This document shows positions 32,557 to 37,539 of a stretch of 37,539 nucleotides of DNA, one piece after another; the first letter of the stretch is position 1; every line of letters starts with the position of its first letter. The DNA lies in assembly GCA_002405525.1 (NCBI GenBank), contig DHLY01000013.1, positions 12,421 through 49,959 of the forward strand, in the 5' to 3' direction. The DNA is from Proteobacteria bacterium UBA4656. GTDB taxonomy: Bacteria; Pseudomonadota; Gammaproteobacteria; Xanthomonadales; Ahniellaceae. The notes below the pieces were generated by a model. The model was given only the letters and a program-made list of their open reading frames with translations, was not told the origin of the DNA and did no database searches. Made by a program: the position numbers and the translations under genes.

Positions 32557-33483
32557 ATGACCGCCGCCGATCCCCGCAAGCCGCAGCACGAGTTCCACAA
32601 GCTGGCCAAGCGACTGCGGCGCCAGGTCGGCCAGGCGATCGCCGACTTCAACATGATCGAGGACGGCGACCGCGTCATGGTCTGCCTGTCGGGCGGCAAG
32701 GACAGCTACGGGATGCTCGACATCCTCATGAAGCTGCAGGCCAAGGCGCCGGTGCGCTTCGAGCTGGTGGCTGTGCACCTCGACCAGAAGCAGCCCGGCT
32801 ACGAACCCGACGTGCTGCCGCGCCACCTCCGGGCGGTGGGCGTGCCGTTCCAGATCCTCGAGCAGGACACCTACAGCGTGGTCAAGCGCGTGGTGCCCGA
32901 GGGCAAGACCATGTGCGGGCTGTGCTCGCGCCTGCGCCGCGGCGCGCTCTACACCCACGCCAAGCGCGAAGGTTTCACCAAGATCGCGCTCGGCCACCAC
33001 CGCGACGACATCGTGGAGACAATGTTCCTGAACCTGTTCCATCATGCCAGGCTCGCCGCGATGCCGCCGAAGCTGCAATCCGAGGACGGCGCGCACATCG
33101 TGATCCGGCCGCTGGCCTACTGCGCGGAGGACGACCTCGCCGCCTACGCCGAGGCGCTGGCTTTCCCGATCATTCCGTGCAACCTGTGCGGCTCGCAGGA
33201 AACCCTGCAGCGCAAGGCGATCAAGGCGATGCTCGGCGAGTGGGAGCGCAAGCACCCCGGCCGCATCGACCAGATCTTCCGCGGCATCGGCAACGTGCGC
33301 TCGTCGCAACTGGCAGATCGAAGCCTGTTCGATTTCGTCGCGCTCGGCGCGCGCGAAGGCGCCGCACCGGACGCCGCGGCCTGGCTGCTGGGCGACGGCC
33401 CGGCGGCCGAGGCCGCGTCGACGGGCGCCCCGAAGGCCGCCACCCCCGAACCCCGCACCGGCCTCGAGATCCTCGGCGCCTGA
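32557..33483 (+). CDS. ttcA: tRNA 2-thiocytidine(32) synthetase
   Basis: TtcA thiolates cytidine 32 of some tRNAs, using ATP and a labile [4Fe-4S] cluster. The 308-residue product has the PP-loop SGGKDS (45-50), the cluster motif [10 protein letters not shown] (C120, C123), [14 protein letters not shown], and PCNLCGSQ (C208, C211), which supplies the third cysteine ligand. It ends with a 35-residue Ala/Pro/Glu-rich tail that looks disordered. The start at 32557 aligns with the family. rdgC follows after 65 bases, with a short GC hairpin and CCCTTTTTCC between, so they may be separately or weakly co-transcribed. Confidence 0.95.
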   Translation: MTAADPRKPQHEFHKLAKRLRRQVGQAIADFNMIEDGDRVMVCLSGGKDSYGMLDILMKLQAKAPVRFELVAVHLDQKQPGYEPDVLPRHLRAVGVPFQILEQDTYSVVKRVVPEGKTMCGLCSRLRRGALYTHAKREGFTKIALGHHRDDIVETMFLNLFHHARLAAMPPKLQSEDGAHIVIRPLAYCAEDDLAAYAEALAFPIIPCNLCGSQETLQRKAIKAMLGEWERKHPGRIDQIFRGIGNVRSSQLADRSLFDFVALGAREGAAPDAAAWLLGDGPAAEAASTGAPKAATPEPRTGLEILGA

Positions 33484-33548
33484 TCCTTCCTCGCCCCGCG
33501 CCCGCCCGGCCCGCGCCGGGTGGTGGCGCCCCTTTTTCCGGACCGCCC

Positions 33549-34475
33549 ATGTTCTTTCGTCAGCTCACCTTCTTCCGTTTCCCGAAGTCCGGCGCCGAGG
33601 CCTTCGACGACAGCCTCGCCAAGCGTCTGAAGAAACACGCCCTGCGGCCCTGCGGACCGCTGGAAACCCAGACCCGGGGCTGGGTTTCTCCTTATGGACG
33701 TGGGGATGCGTCATTCATGCACCAGATGGGTGCATATACCCTGCTGACCTTGGGGGGCGAGGACAAGCTCCTGCCGCCGGCCGTGGTCAACGAGGCCGTA
33801 GCCGGGAAGATCGAGGCGCTGGAGGCCGAGCGGGGCAAGCGGATCGGCGGCCGGGAGCGCAAGCGGCTCAAGGACGAAGCCCTGCACGACCTGCTGCCCA
33901 AGGCGTTCGTGAAGCCGAGCCGGCTGTCCGGCTATGCCGATGCCGAGGCAGGCTGGCTGCTGGTGGACACGGCTTCGCGCAAGCAGGCCGAAAGTTTCCT
34001 CACGGTTCTCCGTGAAACGGTGGAGACCTTTCCCGCCCAGCCGCCGGACCCCGAAGAATCGCCGCGCGGATTGATGACCACGTGGTTGACGGGCGCTAAG
34101 CTGCCGGACGGCTTCAGTCTGGGCGACGAGTGCGAACTCAAGGACCCGTCCGACCGCGGCGCGATCGCGCGTTGTCGGCGGCAGGACCTTGAAAGCGACG
34201 AGGTGCGCGAGCACCTCAAGAGCGGCAAGCAGGTCACCCAGCTGGGGCTCGTCGTCGACGGGCGGGTGTCGTTCACGCTCGGCGAGGACCTGGCGGTGCG
34301 CAAGCTGCGCTTCCTCGACGCGGTCGTGGAAGAGCTGGAAGCGACCGACCGGGACTCGCCGCGCAGCGAGATCGATGCCCGCTTCGCGGTGATGAGCCTG
34401 ACGCTCAAGCCCGTGCTGGAGCGCCTCGACGAGGTGTTCCGCCTGCCGCGGCCTTCGGACCGCGGCCGACGGTGA
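33549..34475 (+). CDS. rdgC: Recombination-associated protein RdgC
   Basis: RdgC is a ring-forming DNA-binding protein that limits RecA filament formation and is found on the nucleoid. The 308-residue length matches E. coli RdgC (303). Family features are FFRQLTFFRF at the start, the RGWVSPYG and LLPKAFVKPSR blocks, the DTASRKQAESFLTVLRETV helix, and the C-terminal TQLGLVVDGRVSFTL and DARFAVMSLTLKPVL. The start at 33549 fits the family N-terminus. It is followed 37 bases later by the metallopeptidase gene. Confidence 0.95.
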   Translation: MFFRQLTFFRFPKSGAEAFDDSLAKRLKKHALRPCGPLETQTRGWVSPYGRGDASFMHQMGAYTLLTLGGEDKLLPPAVVNEAVAGKIEALEAERGKRIGGRERKRLKDEALHDLLPKAFVKPSRLSGYADAEAGWLLVDTASRKQAESFLTVLRETVETFPAQPPDPEESPRGLMTTWLTGAKLPDGFSLGDECELKDPSDRGAIARCRRQDLESDEVREHLKSGKQVTQLGLVVDGRVSFTLGEDLAVRKLRFLDAVVEELEATDRDSPRSEIDARFAVMSLTLKPVLERLDEVFRLPRPSDRGRR

Positions 34476-34512
34476 CGCCCGTCGCGCGCGCGCCCACGGC
34501 GAAGGTGGAGAG

Positions 34513-35283
34513 ATGGACGCGCGCGACGAAGACAGCTTCATCGACCTCGAGACGCCCCGCGGCCGCCGCATCAAGGTGCTGGCCACGGTGCACCCGCGCG
34601 CGCGCCGCATGAGCCTGACCATGGGCGTGCGCGGGCCTCGGCTGTCGGCGCCGCGCGGCACACATCCGTCCGCGGTCAAGGCCTTCCTGCGCGAGAACGC
34701 CGACTGGCTGGAACTGAAGCTGCGCGAGATGGAGCGCCAGGGCGTGCGACTCGCCCCGCCGGTGCCCGGCGTGCCCGATACCTTCACCTGGCGCGGCGAC
34801 CTGGTGCTGGTGCGCTGGGACCACGGCGTGTTCCCGCGCGTGCGCATCGACGACGGCCAGGCCAGCATTGCGCTCGACCTCGACCACGCGGAAGCCGACG
34901 CCATTGCGCGCCGCGCGATGCGCGGCTACGTCGTGGCGCAGATGAAGCGCGAGGTCGCGCGCCTGACGAAGCTCTACGAGCCGCTGGTCGGGCGCAATGT
35001 CGTCGCTACCCGCCTGCTTCCGCTGGACAGCCTCTGGGGCAGCCTGTCGGTGCAGGGCCGCATGACCCTGGACCTGTCGCTGATGCTCGCCCCGCCCGCC
35101 GCGCTCGAATACGTGGTGGTGCACGAGATGAGCCACCTGTGGATCCGCAACCATGGACGTCGCTTCTGGGAGCGCGTGGAAGCGGTATTCCCCGCCTGCG
35201 ACGAACAGCGCGCCTGGCTCTCGCGCAACGGCCACGCCGTCAAGGCCGAACTGGCGCGCTGGATCGGCAGCGAGCTGCCCTGA
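34513..35283 (+). CDS. YgjP-like (DUF45/M48-type) metallopeptidase domain protein
   Basis: This 256-residue protein has the zinc-protease signature VVHEMSHLWIRNHGRRFW (H204, E205, H208, with H214 as the likely third ligand), preceded by SLWGSLSVQGRMTLDLSL, which matches the family's R/L-W-G-S-x-s-x-x-g-x-I/M-x-l-n-x-x-L strand. The N-terminal half resembles the YgjP/SprT-like fold (RRMSLTMGVRGPRLSAP). There is no signal peptide, so it is probably cytoplasmic. Substrates of YgjP-type proteins are not known. GGTGGAG upstream supports the ATG at 34513. It is followed directly by the REP array. Confidence 0.88.
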   Translation: MDARDEDSFIDLETPRGRRIKVLATVHPRARRMSLTMGVRGPRLSAPRGTHPSAVKAFLRENADWLELKLREMERQGVRLAPPVPGVPDTFTWRGDLVLVRWDHGVFPRVRIDDGQASIALDLDHAEADAIARRAMRGYVVAQMKREVARLTKLYEPLVGRNVVATRLLPLDSLWGSLSVQGRMTLDLSLMLAPPAALEYVVVHEMSHLWIRNHGRRFWERVEAVFPACDEQRAWLSRNGHAVKAELARWIGSELP

Positions 35284-35300
35284 GGCCGATCCGTCGTCCC

Positions 35301-35598
35301 GTGGGAGCGAGCACCGCTCGCGACCGCAGCCTCCCGCCATCCGGCACGGATCGGTCTTGCCGTCGCGAGCGTTGCTCGCTCCCACAGCGCGCTCGCAATC
35401 GCGGGCGTTGCTGCCTGCCGAAGCGCGCTTGCCGTCGCGGGGGTGTGGGAGCGGGCACTGCACGCGACCGCAAACTTGTGGGAGCGAGCACCGCTCGCGA
35501 CCGCAGCCTCCCGCCATCCGGCACGGATCGGTCTTGCCGTCGCGAGCGTTGCTCGCTCCCACAGCGCGCTCGCAATCGCGGGCGTTGCTCGCTCCCAC
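35301..35598. repeat. REP-like array with a 112-base perfect direct repeat
   Basis: Seven copies of the REP-like element seen at 387-472 lie in the gap between converging genes. Forward copies are at 35301-35326, 35446-35471 (degenerate) and 35478-35503. Inverted copies are at 35361-35385, about 35390-35413 (degenerate), 35538-35562 and 35577-35598. The segment 35301-35412 recurs without a mismatch at 35478-35589 (offset 177), including the unique spacer between REPs. The array has therefore duplicated recently as a block. It can be transcribed from either neighbour and would form large hairpins. Confidence 0.88.
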
Positions 35599-35600
35599 GA

Positions 35601-35623
35601 GGATTCCTGCCATGTGGGAATCC
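35601..35623. terminator. Hairpin at the right end of the REP array
   Basis: GGATTCC (35601-35607) pairs with GGAATCC (35617-35623) over a nine-base loop, 30 bases before the alpha/beta hydrolase stop. There is no T-tract. It may help end transcription between the converging genes. Confidence 0.35.
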
Positions 35624-35652
35624 GGTGTGCTGCGCGATGCGCGCGCCAGCGG

Positions 35653-36519
35653 CTAGTCGCGCGGATGCCGCGCGCGGAACGCGGCGATCGCGGCGGCGAC
35701 CGGGGCAGGGTCTTCGAGATGCAGGTGGTGGGTGCCGGGCAGTACGCGGCGCTCGATGTGCGCCACAGCCGCAAGCCGACGCGCGACGGTTTCGCGGTTG
35801 AAGTACGGCGGCGAGGGGTCGGCGGTGACCAGCAGGGTCGGGCACTCGATTCCGCCCAGCCAGACGAGGATCTGCGCCTCGGTCAGGCGGATCGCGCTGG
35901 TCAGGGTCAGGCGCGGGTCGGACGACCAGACGAAGCCGCCCTCGGTGCGCCGGGTGCCGCGTTCAACGAGAAGACGCGCCGCCGCCTCGGTCAGTCCGTT
36001 GGCCTGCATGCGCGCGGCCACCGCCACATCCTGCGATTCGAACACGCGCAGCGACTTGGCGGCGATCGCCTCGCGGTCGCGCAGGGCCTGGCGCAGCAAC
36101 TCCAGCGCCTTCGACTCCACGGTGGCGATGGGGCCGAGGCCCTCGATCAGCCACGCCTGGCGCACCCGTGACGGGACGGCGGCGGCCAGCACGCTGGCGA
36201 CCGCCGCGCCGAGCGAGTGTCCGAGCAGGGTGAAGCTGTCCCAGCCCAGCGCGTCGGCGGCGCCCAGCACGTCGCCGAGGTAGTCGACATAGTGATAGTA
36301 GGCGCCCGGCGCGCGGTGGTCGCTGTGGCCGTGGCCGGGCAGGTCGATGGCCACGAGTTCGACGTCTTCGAGCAGAGGCGCCAGGGTGGCGAAAGACGCC
36401 GCGTTGTCGAGCCAGCCGTGGATCGCCAGCACGCGCTCGCCGCCGGCGCGGCCGTGCGCCAGTCCGCGGAGCGTGAGATGTGGCAGGGCAAGCTCGATTT
36501 CGGTGGCCACGGGACTCAC
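35653..36519 (-). CDS. Alpha/beta-fold hydrolase
   Basis: This 288-residue cytoplasmic hydrolase has the oxyanion-hole loop IHGWLDNAAS (33-42), AIDLPGHGHSD (58-67), the nucleophile elbow GHSLGA (S102), an acid candidate D234 in TADPSPPYF, and the catalytic histidine in PGTHHLHLEDP (H264/H265, H267). A cap region lies at about 130-210. It belongs to the epoxide hydrolase/MhpC-like branch; the substrate cannot be told. The GTG start at 36519 shares its G with the hemH TAG stop (TAGTG), so it is translated by coupling to hemH and probably co-transcribed with it. Upstream alternatives lie inside hemH. Confidence 0.9.
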   Translation of the reverse strand: MSPVATEIELALPHLTLRGLAHGRAGGERVLAIHGWLDNAASFATLAPLLEDVELVAIDLPGHGHSDHRAPGAYYHYVDYLGDVLGAADALGWDSFTLLGHSLGAAVASVLAAAVPSRVRQAWLIEGLGPIATVESKALELLRQALRDREAIAAKSLRVFESQDVAVAARMQANGLTEAAARLLVERGTRRTEGGFVWSSDPRLTLTSAIRLTEAQILVWLGGIECPTLLVTADPSPPYFNRETVARRLAAVAHIERRVLPGTHHLHLEDPAPVAAAIAAFRARHPRD

Positions 36520-37539
36520 TACCCCGGATCCCGGTCCGGGCTGCCGGGCGGGCCGTGGATCTGCGTGTGGCCGTGCGCAGCCGGTTCGCCGATCTGTTGC
36601 GCCATCGCGTCATGGCGCCGCGAGCGCGCGCCGATCGCGGCGTCGTCGTTGCGTGCGACGGCCGCGCCGTCCATCGGTTCCCAGCCGCCGAGATGGCGGC
36701 GCAGCAGGCCGGCGATCGCATGCACATGGTCGTCGTCGGCGTTGAGCGCGGGGATGTACTCGTAGCGTTCGCCGCCCGCGTGCAGGAAGCGTTCGCGGTT
36801 CTCGTCGCCGATCTCCTCGATGGTCTCAAGGCAGTCGACGGCGAAACCGGGGCAGACCACCTGCACCGACTTCACGCCTTGCCGCGGCCAGTTCGCCAGG
36901 GTCTCGTCGGTGTAGGGCTTGAGCCACGGTTCGCGCCCGACCCGGGACTGGAACGACACCAGCCAGCGATCCCGCGGCAGGCCGAGACGGCGCGCTACCT
37001 CGCGCGCCGTGGCCTGGCACTGGCAGAAGTACGGGTCGCCGTCGCGGAAAAAGCGCTCCGGGATGCCGTGGAACGAGAACAGCAGTCGATCCGCATCGCC
37101 GTGCGCCTCGCGGTGCGCGCGGATCCGCGCCGCCAGCAGGTCGAGGTGTGCCGGATCGTGGAAGTAGTCGGCGATGGTTCGAACCTCGGGTACCCAGCGC
37201 CAGGTGCGCAGTTCGGCGAAGACCGCATCGAAGACCGAAGCCGTGGTGGTCGCTGAATACTGCGGATAAAGCGGCAACACCAGCAGGCGTCGCAGCCCGA
37301 GGTCCTGCAATTCGCGCAGCACGGTGGGGATCGACGGCGGCCCGTAGCGCATGGCGACCCGTACCAGCAGCCGGCCGCCGCTGTCGTCGGTCCCGAGGGC
37401 CCGGCCCACCCGGCTGGCGAGTCCGCGGCTGAGGTGCAGCAGTGGCGAGCCCTCCGGCGTCCACACCGCCTGGTAGGCCCGCGCCGAACGCCGGGGCCGG
37501 GTGCGAAGAATGAATCCGTGCAGGATCGGCCACCACAGC
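36519..37539 (-). CDS. hemH: Ferrochelatase (N-terminus outside window)
   Basis: Ferrochelatase inserts ferrous iron into protoporphyrin IX, the last step of haem synthesis, at the inner membrane. The frame enters from the right edge reading W-W-P-I-L-H-G-F-I, then RSARAYQAVWTPEGSPL, the conserved first third of HemH. Then come LPLYPQYSATTTAS, the catalytic-histidine motif LFSFHGIPERF, SFQSRVGREPWLKPYT, and the VCPGFAVDCLETIEEI block with its glutamates. GTG at 37466 is internal, not the start. The C-terminus is extended by a His/Pro-rich tail beyond the usual end. Downstream it overlaps the alpha/beta hydrolase start by one base. Confidence 0.95.
   Translation of the reverse strand, partial: LWWPILHGFILRTRPRRSARAYQAVWTPEGSPLLHLSRGLASRVGRALGTDDSGGRLLVRVAMRYGPPSIPTVLRELQDLGLRRLLVLPLYPQYSATTTASVFDAVFAELRTWRWVPEVRTIADYFHDPAHLDLLAARIRAHREAHGDADRLLFSFHGIPERFFRDGDPYFCQCQATAREVARRLGLPRDRWLVSFQSRVGREPWLKPYTDETLANWPRQGVKSVQVVCPGFAVDCLETIEEIGDENRERFLHAGGERYEYIPALNADDDHVHAIAGLLRRHLGGWEPMDGAAVARNDDAAIGARSRRHDAMAQQIGEPAAHGHTQIHGPPGSPDRDPG

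Noticed and set aside
35301..35598. CRISPR array
   Set aside because: Repeats alternate in orientation, are spaced irregularly, vary in sequence, and the spacer is duplicated with the repeats. No cas gene is present.

Overview
The window is a 37.5 kb stretch of a very GC-rich (about 70% by eye) chromosome, almost fully coding. Its housekeeping genes (mutM end, tdk, rep, pyrF of the type 2 family, plsB, a DUF465 gene, ttcA, rdgC, a YgjP-like metallopeptidase, hemH) and its repeated REP-like palindromes point to a gammaproteobacterium of the order Xanthomonadales/Lysobacterales (Lysobacter, Luteimonas or Rhodanobacteraceae-like). This placement rests on protein resemblance and gene content from memory, not on a database search.

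Layout. 1-3.3 kb: end of mutM, a REP pair, then a minus-strand pair (thymidine kinase and an unknown protein), a cluster of hairpins, and a secreted Sel1-repeat protein. 3.3-5.3 kb: rep helicase, converging through a shared 11-bp-stem hairpin on a signalling cluster. 5.3-11.6 kb, minus strand: kinase 2, an N-domain-only kinase remnant, an ECF sigma factor and kinase 1. Each gene overlaps the next, and both kinases are membrane Ser/Thr kinases with a large C-terminal region. 11.7-25 kb: a secreted-protein island. It holds three parallel-beta-helix/CSLREA-type proteins, a broken FG-GAP propeller gene, a YVTN-type propeller, a small secreted protein, and a class C acid phosphatase with a recent truncated copy fused to debris of a fourth beta-helix gene. 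25-37.5 kb: pyrF, a probable small RNA gene with a textbook terminator, plsB, a CocE-like secreted hydrolase, a membrane LytTR regulator, DUF465, ttcA, rdgC, a metallopeptidase, a REP array with a 112-bp perfect direct repeat, an alpha/beta hydrolase and the 3' end of hemH.

Most interesting reading. All four intact large secreted proteins of the island end in the same short motif, [LV]F-x-[DN]-G-F-E, followed by only 0-18 residues; a fifth, decayed copy also carries DGFE. The genes of these four proteins, on both strands and from two different fold classes, share an upstream bipartite element GTTCG-N16-(G/C)CATTC, with identical 16-base spacing, 35-51 bases before the start codon. The broken FG-GAP gene has a variant with different spacing. 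I saw no such element before the housekeeping gene starts I inspected. Next to them lies an ECF sigma factor whose region 2.2 reads D-T-A-D instead of the usual acidic D-A-E-D, translationally overlapped with a Ser/Thr kinase. I infer, without proof, a kinase-gated sigma factor controlling a regulon of DGFE-tagged exported proteins. The kinase, phosphatase and beta-helix genes all show signs of recent duplication, gene conversion and decay.
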